The notes under the pieces: generated by a model
The model's database searches: none
Seen by the model: only the letters and a program-made list of their open reading frames with translations
Told to the model about the DNA's origin: nothing
In this document: positions 1 through 12,600 of the stretch, piece by piece
Numbering within the stretch: the first letter of the stretch is position 1
How the letters are laid out: the number at the start of each line of letters is the position of its first letter
Program-made: the position numbers and the translations under genes
NCBI GenBank assembly: GCA_003993805.1
Contig: RSEF01000013.1
Coordinates: forward strand, 20,420,101-20,484,100
Direction: 5' to 3'
Origin: Himantopus leucocephalus
Lineage: Eukaryota > Chordata > Aves > Charadriiformes > Recurvirostridae
Length of the DNA stretch: 64,000 bases

Positions 1-2664
1 GAATTCACGTTCACATCACTGGAACAGGTCCGTGTCCACAACCAGAAAGACAGTCAAGTACCCAGAAGGAGCAAAAAAGAGGCACTGGCTTTCAGCCAAG
101 AATATTAACATGGAGGAAACTGTGCCTGAGTAATAGTCGAGCTTTGGTTACTACGGTACTCAAGCAGAAGAGAACAGGGGAGCTGTCAACATAACGTTCA
201 AAAGTCCCAAGAGCTGAAAGATCTCGCCCCGGCTCCTGCATATCCCAGGGTCATTCCCTGTTCTGTTTCCTCACTGCGGATTGTCTCCTCACATGGTCAT
301 AGTCACTGGCTGAGGAACAAGAACACTTGAGCAATGGTGGAGAGACAGCAATTGAATGGTAGCAAAAAACACCGATCACTGGCTACACACGCTAGTCACA
401 TAAATGTCAGAAGAGAGCCATCCATCTAGGCCACAACTTCAGAACAGTGGAAGATTTGGAAAGGTCCTTAACTGCAACAAATGGGATGCAGAAAATCACA
501 TAACGTATCAAGATACAAGTGAACCCCCATGTAGCTACATCCGCATAGGAAATGGCAAGAGCCAGCTGTAATTCTGGAAACAGCAAGTCCTGCAGCATAT
601 CAGGTAGAAATACTACAAGAAAGACTAAAACAATGTGGGAATAAGCAGTTCCACTAATAGTAGTACAAGTTTTGGAAAAGGCTTCCAAAAATATAACCAC
701 CAAATGGGTCTTTTTTGGTTTGTTTTACAGGGTGATCCTCCAGGGACGCTAGCTTGAAAAGAAGCAGATAGACCAATTAATACTACTGTTCATTTCAGTA
801 ACATCGTTTACAGCAAGTGGGTTAAGTACAGCAAGACTCGAGGAGAGCTGGATAACAAACAGTGGGGTACTATGACTGAACCAGGGCAGAGGAAGACTGT
901 GTCAGTCAGTACTGGAGGACACGTACCTGTCTAGTGATTTCTTTGTTTCCAAAATTGAACCCCATGATGCAGATTTAATTGGTAAACGTGACTGATGTGA
1001 AAACCAGCACCTCTTTTAAAAAGATGTGTCAATATACTAACAAAGTAGAACATTTTAAAAATTTTTTCCCCACACAAATCTCACAAAGTACTAAGAAGCC
1101 AATGTTAATAGATCTCTGTAAGACCGATTGTTCCTAGAAAACATGAAGAGTTTGAAAGTTTTCCTTCAATGCCTCAGGTATTAGAATGCTCTCATAGGTG
1201 TAATGATTATTTATCCCAAATATAAAGCTGATTTGTTTGGCCAGAAGGGAAAGACAGAACTAGTAGATTTGTTTTGCTGCATAAATTGTTTAATGTACAT
1301 TATAAGAACCTGCGGTTTATGTGGCATAATCATTGATCATCAATTGTCATTACTGAATACTGATTTTTATAGGTCACTGATGTTTGCAACAGGATGTGAC
1401 ATGCTATTTATGTATTATAAGACACTAGAAAGTTAGTAGACTGGCTTGTAATTTTAAATGTACTAATAGGCCGTATCCAAAGGAAAGGAGGAGGTCCCAC
1501 TACGTCTTCAGTTTGAAGACAGCAGGTAACCTCTACTTAAGTGTAGTTTTCTCCTTATTCTTAGCAAATCACTCCCACCTTGTGCGATGGATGTCATTAC
1601 CAACAGCGATTGTCACACTTCCAGAGCTGGCATAGCATAGCAGACATGTCAATTGGCACGTTTTCATCAAACCAAGTTTCTGAACTTGGCATTAAGTGCC
1701 ATTTTCTAAGCTAGGGGTAGGGCAGACAGAACGATGAACTCACAGTCCTCACGACCCAACTGAGACATAATTGCTCAGCCCTACTGCATCTTTTACAAAT
1801 GGGTATTTAAAGTAGGTGTATCTGGATGAATCCTCCACATCAAGGGAAACCAAGTTTCACTCATCATCCCAATGACAAAAGCCTCTTCCAAAGTCAGCCG
1901 GCAAGGTGCATCGTGTCAGATCAATGCCATTCCGCTGTTTATATCGGGTGAACACGGTTAATCCTTACAGACAGTCTCCCGCAATGACATCTGGATACCA
2001 GTTTTAATGCAGGACCTCCATAGCATTTATATGCATTTATAAGCACCACAGTTTGGACAATCTTAATTTTAAAACATTCACGTGAAACTTGGACTATTTC
2101 CTCCTAAGGAACTCTTCAATTACAAAACTCAGTGGGAGATCCCACTACTGGATAGCCCCGAGGCAACTGCACCTTGTTTAGCATGAACATCTGCGGATTA
2201 TTTGTAACTGCGGATTATTCAGAACGTGTGAGTATATTCATGGTTTGTTATTCATAACCCAAATCTCAAGCACTTTTAAAAAGACTTCCAGGTTATATTA
2301 AGCTTACAAGTTGTAACTGAATAGCACCGAGACATTTGGCTGAAGTCATCTGAGGTCAAGGTCAGACTGATACCACAAACTGTTGGTCGTTCTTCACAAG
2401 TCATTGCTTGAAACAAACAAAATGACATTCCTCCCAGGCAGGTGAAGCCCAAACATAACACTGTCATTGTCTGAAGGGCACTAAGTGTCAATGAGCAAGA
2501 GAATTCAAGGCAAAGTCGGCAACATCATTAACCTCTATCCTTCATCACCAAGCATGGGAAAACGGGGCAGGGGAGTGACAGCATGTCGACCAGTGGGGGC
2601 AGGCAGAACTGCATGCAAGCAGGCTGCTGGTCAGTAACCTTTGCCTGGCCATGACTTGCGACTC
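1..2664. other. non-coding flank downstream of CDC23
   Basis: No gene can be supported. In human the convergent gene KIF20A ends next to CDC23. The only hint here is an open plus-strand frame from base 1 to a TAA at 106-108, too short to assign. A hydrophobic minus-strand frame at 407-703 is treated under findings. Confidence 0.5.
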
Positions 2665-3963
2665 ATCATCATGGCGTGTTCTACAGTTTTATTAATTAAA
2701 CACTATTGCTGCCTGTTTTCTGTACGATTGTGCTCCTTTGTGTACGTACGTGTATGTTCCAATAGCAACCCTAACTGGCACTAGCCAGCAAACAGGCAGA
2801 ACCCAAAATCTGTAGATACCCTAGGTCCAGGGTTGAGACTGACGGAGATGCCCAAGGGCTAAACTGGGATACCGAAGAGACTCAAGGTCATGGGCAGAGA
2901 CTGGAGAGACCAGAGAATGTGAACATATAGTTAAGTCACTGAAAGTATATACATATGTATGTGTTCCACTAACAAACTTTAAGCAAGTAGGAACAGGATC
3001 AGGACACTTCTACAGTTTCCGTTTTAAGCAAGTGCATCTAAGGGCACCATCCTCTTGTTTACGTTAACCTGTTCATTTACAGTCATGTCTGTAGTACATG
3101 TGCATATGCATGCATCTTTGAGATTCCCACTTAGCCTTGCTCTTGGCGGGATGTGTGAACAGGGAGAAGCAGCAGCCCTGCAGGGGAGGAACACCCTGCA
3201 CCATACTGTCTACGAGATGTGGCGATCCTTGACAAAATGATCCATTACGGTTCATCCAATTTCATGTGCTACAGTACACATGAAAGCTGCACCATAAAGA
3301 AGCCCAAGGACAGTAACTTAACCATCAGGGTTTTTTTAATTGTGCTATCCCGCTGGCTGCTTTTCTACTGAATGCCAAAGTATCTGTCAGATCCACAGAC
3401 AGAACAGCAAAGAGCCGTCACCTGTGGCAGAATTCCTCTGACACTTCTCAGTCCTGCAACATAGACATGGCACCTATATCTAAGTGCCTGTATCTACGGC
3501 TTTTGTGGAACATCTTCTGTGTAGTTCAAGACAAGCAAGAGTCCTCAAGTAGCCAGGCAGGTAACAGTTTCCAATGTAGACAGCAATGATACCACTAAGA
3601 CGTCATCCAAAGAAGTTCAGTAAAGACCAGAATCAAACTTCAAATATATTTTAACTCGAGCAGACAAGCTCTTCCCAATCCCTCAGTTAGGAGTAGCCCT
3701 GTGTACTGGAACACGTCTGCCCTCTGACTGGAATGACTTGGTGAGAAGTACAGCAGGTTCTCACATCGCAGCATAGGCACTTTCACATAGGCTGCACCTT
3801 TGCCTGCTGGGGCACATCCGCCTTCGGCTGTGGGCTCTAATAACTCCTACCCTCCATGTGAAGGCAACAATGAATGTAGAAATTTCACTGGAAAGAAAAA
3901 AGTGGTTGCAAGCCCCATCTGCAATGTCATATTCAATGCACAGGTTAGAAGTATCAGCATTGT
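2665..3963 (-). other. CDC23: CDC23 probable 3' untranslated region
   Basis: This is the stretch from the CDC23 stop codon to just past the first canonical AATAAA on the minus strand. By eye I find no other AATAAA between the two. A variant ATTAAA at 3335-3340 could give a shorter 3' UTR of about 0.65 kb. No open frame here looks like a protein. Confidence 0.5.
2688..2693 (-). terminator. candidate polyadenylation signal for CDC23 (AATAAA)
   Basis: The plus strand reads TTTATT, so the minus strand carries AATAAA about 1.27 kb beyond the CDC23 stop. The hexamer and its position are observed. Use of the site is inferred. Confidence 0.4.
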
Positions 3964-4134
3964 TCATGGTGTTACAGAAGACAGATTGAGTGGGGAGACA
4001 CGACGTGTGGGAGTGTTGTTGGCTGACAATGACGCAGGGAGGAAAAAGGGAGCAGCAATATCTGTGGATGAGGTTTCTCCTTGGTTGCGAAGCTGTAAGA
4101 TCTGCCGCAGCAGGGCCTTTCCTTCTTCTCTAGT
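3964..4134 (-). CDS. CDC23: CDC23 coding exon 16 with stop codon
   Basis: Residues 530-585 then TGA ([20 protein letters not shown] onward to the C-terminus [10 protein letters not shown]). The acceptor is ttttgttttcag. The tail carries three S/T-P motifs. Confidence 0.97.
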   Translation of the reverse strand, partial: TREEGKALLRQILQLRNQGETSSTDIAAPFFLPASLSANNTPTRRVSPLNLSSVTP

Positions 4135-5622
4135 CTGAAAACAAAACAATACACTTACGGATGGGTGGTTTCTGGGTCAAATTCAGTATGTAAGCAGTAT
4201 AAAAGTTATAGTAGTTTGTCATTCTGTAAGGCTGCAAGCTATAAAAACCATCCTCATTTGTTTTTTCTTCTGCTACTTAAAAATGTTAAAGCGCGTCACT
4301 ATTTTTTTTTCTTTTTTAAGTTTTTCCTCCTTTTACTCATCTGATTTGCATACTACTTGGGTATTTCAGACAGTGTCACCATCAATCACTGAAGCTGTTT
4401 AAATATCCCAGCAAAGAGTAGACTGGAGAAGCGTCAAATAAGCTGAATTCAGGTTCCCCAGAGTTCCAGGCAGATTTGTTAAGAACAGGCCAAACACCCT
4501 GCACTCATGGCTAGTGTCTACCTCCAGGCTGAAGTTAAAAATCCAAAATGGCCCACTTACAAGTACAGAACATCTCAGAACACCGGGTCGCATACAAAAC
4601 CCAAGTACTATTATATCCTTTGCATGTAGTGCAGAAGATGAGAAAAAAAAAAAAGTTATGTGAGTACCATCACTACACACTGTTTGCGAATCTGTGACCA
4701 TTTAACCACCTCCTCACCACCAAGATTTTCAGCAGTCTTAAGGCTGCCAAGTGGAGCCTCAAATTCTTTTATTTAGAGAACACAAATGAGACGTGGCTCA
4801 ATTTTACCATCTACACCATAGTCCATGATTTTAGTCAACCATAAGCAGCATTAATGATGAGGTATACAACACCACCACTCAGGATGTGACCTGCATGGCA
4901 GACAGCCTTCATTCCTTCAATAAAGGATTCCTTCTACTCTGAGGGGAGCTGAGATCAAGGTCAGATCCCCTAAGAAAGGAACACCAAAGAGTGCGTAACT
5001 ACTCACATCGTTGAATGCACAGCATTTCTGAGCACATGCTGAGGCTTCATCCCAGAGCTTACACTTGAAGTAGTACTGGGCCAGGTAACGGAAGGCAGTG
5101 CTGACCTCCACATGCTCCACCAGCTCCTACAGCGAGGGGGTTAAAAACACCATCTTTGAGCGCCTTCCAAGATAGTTCTACACCGTTTACTTCTCCTTTT
5201 ATCCCCAAGATATCATCTTACCCCACAGGAATAGATATCCTGGATGTATTTGATATAGCACTGAGCTGCCTGTTCAGATTCATTCAGCTGTTCGTGCAGC
5301 CTAGAAAAGGAGAAAAATGGTCCACTGGAACAAGAGTGCACTGTCGGAGACCTTCTTGGTCTTTGAGAAAGTACCTACTCAACCTGACCTGGACTGAAGC
5401 CAGGTCTTTTCCTTCAGAATTTGCAAGACGTGCACTGTGTACTGCCCCCCATGAAAAGAGATGATCCAGCTTGAGAACACTTACATTACCAGGGAGACAG
5501 TGAGATACTAACTGCTAGAAGCAGTGACAACCAAAGCAGGGACTTTTCCTTTTTCTGTTACACTTTAAAGCTTTTAACAGACCTTTGCCATCCTATTTAC
5601 TGGCTGTTTCCTCCAGTGCTTT

Positions 5623-5662
<40 letters not shown>

Positions 5663-8600
5663 NCCCCCCCCCCAGCTACATCCCAAAAGTCTTTGGTACA
5701 ACAGCTTCACCTTTCACTTGCCCTTTTCCTTCCCCTTCACTTTTTCCACTTTATATTACTTTACCCCCACCAAAAATTAGTGCTGATGTCAGAGAGTTTA
5801 CATTTATTTCACATTAGACCCTCTTCCAATGTCACAACCATATACTGGGGAAATTAAATTAAAAAAAAATAATTTAAAAAAATAAGTAATCAATCTAAAA
5901 TTTTGTACATCATCTACCATCACGGATTGCTTTAAGTTTCAATACAACCAATACAATTGCTAGTGCTGACTGCTCAATACACCTCAGGATTCAGAGGACC
6001 CTTGCAACCCACATTATGCTGTTTCCCTCTAGTTATCCTGAGGGAAACTTAAAGCTAAAGCTGGACACCAGAATTTGCAGTCCCTACAGACCTAAAGATA
6101 CCAGTTATTACACAGCTCCAAAAGTAATACTACCTAACAGCAGTGCCACTTGTTTTACATTTAGTATTTTATCATTAGGTATCAAAGTGCTAGTTGCATT
6201 TAACACAATATTGGCAGTTGAGTGACAATACATACTCACTTTGCTAGTTTCACCAGTGCCATTTTCTCCACATCTCCCACAGCATAAGCTCTCCAGTAGC
6301 ACTGTCAAGGAAGGAAAGTCAGTCAAGCACACCACAAAAATGATTCCAGCTCGTGACTCATGCAAGCAAGTTAGAAACAGAAAACAACATGGCTTTCCAG
6401 CAAAGGGGCATGTATCATCTGTAGACGACTCTATCAGCTGCTCTAGTTACACTGCAGAGCTTCCCCAATTGTAACCGTCACAGAAATGGTTTCAATAAGC
6501 TCTGAACAACACTCCGTATGCATCTGCGTATGCATCTGCGGTAGCACTGGGTACACAATTTTGCTGCGACTCCACCTAGTGTCCTGGGAGACATCTAATG
6601 TCTTACTCCACACATCAGTTCTCACTTACCTTTTTAGCTTCCACCAACTGATTGAGTTTCTCATAGCATTCTCCTAGAGCAACCAGCATACGAGAATCAT
6701 TTGGTCTGTAAAAGAGCAATTCCTAGATGTAGTTTAATGGACAGTGAGATGATCTCAGGGTGGGGTGGGTGAAAAAAATCTACATCTGGCAGTGTCAGTC
6801 ATCTTCTCTTACATGAAACATCACTTATACTCCTGACCAGAGCTCCTCAGCATTTAACTGACAAAGCCTTTGTTAATAGTTAACTAATACAACTAAATGG
6901 ATTTGGAATAGTGAGACTGCACAAGTCACATAGCATTGATGTTCTTCTCCCTTCCCCAACTTAGTTCCTGTGTGTAAATTCCTTAGTTACTAGCAACCAC
7001 ATCAGAGTGAACACCAATAAACACGACTCCATTCTCAACTCTACCTGAGCTGATGGGCCCGTCGGTAGTAATAGAGACAGTAAAACGGCATTTTGAGGAT
7101 TTCATAGGTTTGCCCCAAGCCATACCATGCTCTGTAGTCCCTTTTGTTCACCTCTATTGCATGTCTGTCAAAGAAAAGGAGATGAACTAGTCAGAAAGCA
7201 GTCAGGGTCAAAACTAAGACAGAGTTCAGCAAAAGACTAAAAAAACCCCAGAAGATACTACTTTAATCCTTATGTATGCAGACTCAAACACCATTTTGTG
7301 CAGCACATGAGTGATACCTATAAGCCTGGATAGCTGCAGATGTATTCTTCATTTCCATATACTCATGTCCCATGAGTGTCCAGGCTCCCAGATAACGAGG
7401 ATTCAGTTTCAAGGCTCTCTGGAAATAGAGTGCTGCTTTTTCATGCTGGGAACGCAAGCTATAATAATTACCTAAAGCAAAAGTCACAATATTTAAACAA
7501 ATTAAAAAAAAAAAAACAAACCAACCACAAATAAAAACCCCAGCAAAGTAAAAAAACAGATGAAGAGGTATTATCTACTACCTCCTAACTTAAATTATAA
7601 GGAGTCCTATTAAAGGCAGATCTGATTCAAACCTCAAGAGACCTAATAGCAGTCTGTTCTCCAATATTATGGTCAATCCTTTTCCAATTGTATCAATTAA
7701 GATCCCAATCCTTTGGCCTTAAAACTTATGCCATGATCTAACAAATTAATTTCCTGGTCCTGACACACAATTATTTCCATTGGAGTTTCAAGACTATAAA
7801 GGGATTCTCAGCTACATGGGTCTTCATAATGGTTTCTTCAACTCCTTTCTGCACTGATAGTATTACAGCAGCTTTTTCAGAGAGAAATGAGGAAAAAGGG
7901 TACCCTGTCATTTGGTCCGCTTTTTTAGGCTGCCTGAATCCACATTCACCAAGCAGTTTTGATAGCCTTGCTGGCTGATCATTTTCACAACTGTTTCTAA
8001 GATTTCCTCACGCAGCCTGCAGACAGCGTAATAAGAACATGTAAAAGAAACGGCTCTCACCAATTACACAGCAGGTCTCAACACGATACTTGTCTATCTC
8101 ACAGAGATTGTGAGCCAGGTAGCTCAACTCAGGTTTCATGCTCTAGTGAAACAAAGAAATGAAAGTGATGAAAAAAGGAGCATGTTACAGTTTCAAAGAA
8201 AACCAAGGCAGTTAGCAAGGCATACATTGCATCTGTTTCCTGGAGTTGTGAAGCAGGAAGCAGCAGCTGAAAGCCTATATTCAGAGAGGCTAGACAGCAC
8301 CAGCTGCTTTGCCAGTGTTTAACGTACCTCTGATAAATACCGTCATTACAGACAGGCAATAGAAAGAGTGCTTACCCTTACATATAGCAAGTTGGAGAAA
8401 GTGTCCATGTTTTCTATCCTGTAAGGATCTTGTTTCCTTAGCTCGTTAAAAATGGATAAAGCTTTGTCAATATCTGAAGAAAGAGCAGCAGATGGGAGAA
8501 CAAGAACTATAAATGCCAAGTTTGCATTAAGAGGCTCATTTCTACTAGTTAGTGTCACTGACCTCGGATATTGTGGTAGGCAACGGCAATCTGAGAGATG

Positions 8601-9619
8601 ATGTAAGTGCTTTTGGAAAATCCTGCATCAATGAGACTCTGATACTTCTGCAGAGCCTCCTCTATCAGCTGCAGCTCTGTATAAATGTGTGCAAGAAAGA
8701 ACTCTTTCATCCATGTATCTGGCAAGGACAGGAACTTCAACTAGCAAGAACCAAAGAAGAGGAGGAAGAGATGACAATCAGTAGTATTCTAAGAGCCACC
8801 TGTGGCAAAGAATCCATTATCTTCCCTCCCATGATTTAGTAGATGGTCTTGAGGTAGGAGGCTTTCCTGCAATCGCTTTCTTAAACCATAACACCAGCTA
8901 CAAAAGAGCAGTATTAGGACCAAGAATTAGTATCAGGCTCTTCCACAGGAGAGACTCAATAATGCTTATAAGTTGAGAATATTGAAACAGGAAAGGAACG
9001 TTAAGACATCCAGACTAAAAAGCAGTTCAAGAAGGACCACATAATTCTATTTAGTCACTCCCAGTCTATTCCTACAACTGCTAGAACTGCAGAAGAACTG
9101 AAGCCACTTCATTTGGTCAATCAGTGAAGACATCATTGTCTTCAAATCTGACAGCACATGGCTTCTGCTTCAGCCACTGGACTTCTTGATTAAATTCAGA
9201 AGTCCTTTGAAAGACTGTACTTGCTTCCTATGTTTGAACATCAATATTATATGGCTATTTTTGATGAGCTAAGTGAAAAGACTCCAAATAATCTCATAGA
9301 AAATGCATTTCCCTTTCTCCACAAATCAGTAAGGCTCTCTTCTGTGCCACCTCTACTTTTTTAAATATTCCACCAGCCAGAATTGACTGAAGAATTCCAG
9401 AAGTGGTCTCAAAATCCCATGCGTAAATATAGAAACAAAATAGATTGTTTTTCTTTAAGTTCAGTTCTTTGATACAGTTCACCTCATATGCGCAGCTTTG
9501 TAATTGACAGAGGGAACACCTACATTAGTGTTTTTATTTTTAAAAGTAGTGATTCCATATATCATTTCAGGCCACCAAAAGCGCTCAGTAACTGTGGAAC
9601 TAGAACCAGATTAAGAAAG

Positions 9620-9659
<40 letters not shown>

Positions 9660-12600
9660 NTGACAAGACAATAACCCTGCTGACAACTACTTCACAATAT
9701 GTGAATTAGCCGTTTCTTAAACCACTTTGTGGGCGAATGATAAAAAACTAGCCCTGCCTGCATAAAGATTCTCAAGCTACAGCATGGCAAGCAATTGAAA
9801 AAAAAAAGGCTTTAACAACATAATTTACAATCTTGGATTGCCTTGCCTGATAGAGTCTCACAGAATAAAGCAGTGGGTGACGTCAGTCTTGTGGCAACTG
9901 AACCATTGGTTACTGAATCAGACTAAACTGTGGAATTTTTTACCACATTTTGATATCTCCCACATTTTACCATCTCTTTATCTGTAATCAAGTTGCAAAG
10001 TTCCAGCCAGGCTCCCCAGTGCAATGGTAAGACATGGGCAGCTTCAACGAACACATCTATTGCTTCTTTCACCAGGTCCAGCTTCCGCAGCACGACACCA
10101 TACCTGTAAAGAAAAGTTATCAAGTTAGTCAGAATCATAAAGCTCTGCATATCCACATAAAAACACAAGAATACATTAGAAAGACACGCAGACACTTACA
10201 GATAAAGACCAAATCCATCCAGTTCCCGCGCCTTATGTTTCTTGCTGAGCTCAACTCTCAGTTCTCGTAGAGCTTCATTTTTCACCTGTCCTTTTTCCAG
10301 AGGTCCTGCATGGAAGGAAAGTCAAACACCTAGCTTTCAATCAAGAGTCTTACCACAGCAATTACAAAGTCTAGGGTATATTCAGAACCATCACTGACGT
10401 GACCCAAAGGCTTCCCAGCCTATGATTATTTTCCTCTTTTTAAAAGAAAATCACTTTTTCTGATCACTTGCTTTAAAAGAAAAACCAATAGATGAAAATC
10501 TGTAACCTGTATTAAGCCAATGAATTGAGAGAGAACAAAAGAAATCACGTTACAACATGCCCAAAAATTGGGGAAGCCATAAAACCAAGATGATTTACAT
10601 GAAGAAGCATCACTGGAAGCTTCATTATAATGTCTTGTGTTTCTTGACGCCAGAGACTTACCCAAACTATCCACCGTCTCATCATCCTTCTTCTTTTCCC
10701 CTGACTGTGAAAAACAGAGAAAAATAAAGATTACAACAACATATTCCTTATGTTTGCTGCAACGCTAGCAGCAGCATGCAAACCGAGTTTTCACAAACAT
10801 CACAGTTCTTAAAAAGAATACCCCTATCTCCCTTCCCCCCAAACATATAATTCGGACTTCTAGGTCATCATTTGGAACAGAAAAGGCAAAAAGCAATGTA
10901 TGCCAAGGAGGGCTAGGAAGCAGAGGAGTTCAGTGCTAAAAGGCGACTTTTCCTTCTGCCTTACCAGATATCTGGAGTACATATACAAGAAGTAAGCTTT
11001 CTGACTCTTGCAGCCCCGTAGAAAATAGGCAGCCCTGTCATATTCCTTCAGATCAAAGTAAGACTTGGCTAACGTATAGGCATCCAGATCACGAGCATCC
11101 TCCTGCAGGGACACAGAAGAGTTTTAACACCTCAGAAGCTCCGACATGCTTTAGGAAAATCACCTAGTTACAAACATATCAATGAAATTGTTCTGAAAGC
11201 TAAAAACCTAGTTTATTCATCCTCAAAGATGGTTTGAGTACAATCAGAACAGTCTCTCCATTCCCTAAGGTGATCAGATCCTAGTTCTCAGATAATGAGT
11301 ACAGACTAGTTAGAAACATTTAAAATAAACAGTGAGATTCCAGAAAACAAATTGTGGCAGCTGCCAGAAGGCACAAATTAGCTGTTCAACGAGTACGAAT
11401 GACCACAAATAAGAAACCTAGTCAAGAATTCCATAAAGAATCATCGAATGGTTTAGGTTGGAAGAGACCTTAAAGCCCATCCAGTCCCACCCCCCTGCCC
11501 TGGGCAGGGACACCTCCCACCAGCCCAGGTTGCTCCAAGCCCTGTCCAACCCGACCTTGAACACCTCCAGGGATGGGGCAGCCACAGCTTCTCTGGGCAA
11601 CCTGCGCCAGGGGCTCATCACCCTCCCAGGAATGAAATTTCTTCCTGATACCTCATCTAAATCTTCCCTCTTTCAGTTTGAAGCCATTACCCCTCATCCT
11701 ATCACTATGTGCCTTTGTAAAAAGTCCCTCCCCAGCTCTCCTGGAGCCCCTTTAGGCACTGGAAGAGGCTCTAAGGTCTCCCCAGAGCCTTCTCTTCTCC
11801 AGGCTGAACAACCCCAACTCTCCCAGCCTGTCCTCACAGCAGAGGGACTCCAGCCCTCGGATTATCTTCGTGGCCTCCTCTGGACCCTCTCCAACAGGTC
11901 TGTCTCCTTCTTGTGCTGAGGACTCCAAAGCTGGACACAGTACTCCAGGTGGGAGTACAAATCAAACAATATTAACCCTCTAATTTAAATGCAAACATTT
12001 CCTTGGTAACTATGCCTTGAAACCCATTTATAACGTGTTACACTGCTGTAATTTAACAAAACAGGCATATATCTAGAAGTCCTATTGCACACCTACAGAA
12101 GTGGGAATGGAAATACAACTTGTTTCTCTTGCATCCTAAGGAGCACAAGTGTAATGGCACAACACAATCTGCATTACAGTAAGTTTTAGCCCTAGTAAAG
12201 ATGAATAAAAATTAAGGAGCACAACTTCAAATTTTGCTTACAGACTATTTCATTTAGGGCACAGCAACGTGTAAAACGGAATGATTTCATCTGGGAAAGC
12301 TCTGTCCGCCTCATTAGACAGAGAGCAGACAGGACCTCCACAGCATTACAGAACACTCGGCACTCAGAGGAGCCTCCCGCGCCTGTTTCTAAGCCGATCG
12401 CTATCGCGTTTTTCGCTCAGTAGTTGCAGACCGGACCACAAGCAGCCCCGCCAGCAAGACGGCCTGCCGCGCTCTCCGGAGCTCCAGCTCCGAGCTCACC
12501 GCCCCCCGCACCGCGGCCCCGGCCGCCCCACCCCGCGCCCGGCCGGGCCGCCACCCTGGGCTGTACCTCGGTGAGCGCCGGGGGCGGCGGCAGCTCGCTC

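Noticed and set aside
1..108. Open plus frame ending in TAA, considered as the KIF20A C-terminus
   Set aside because: 36 codons without stop are expected by chance fairly often, and I could not match the residues to KIF20A. Synteny alone is not enough.
11458..11919. 153-codon plus frame
   Set aside because: It is the antisense of the CR1 3' region. The same peptide pattern appears opposite the other CR1 at 42.6-43.1 kb.
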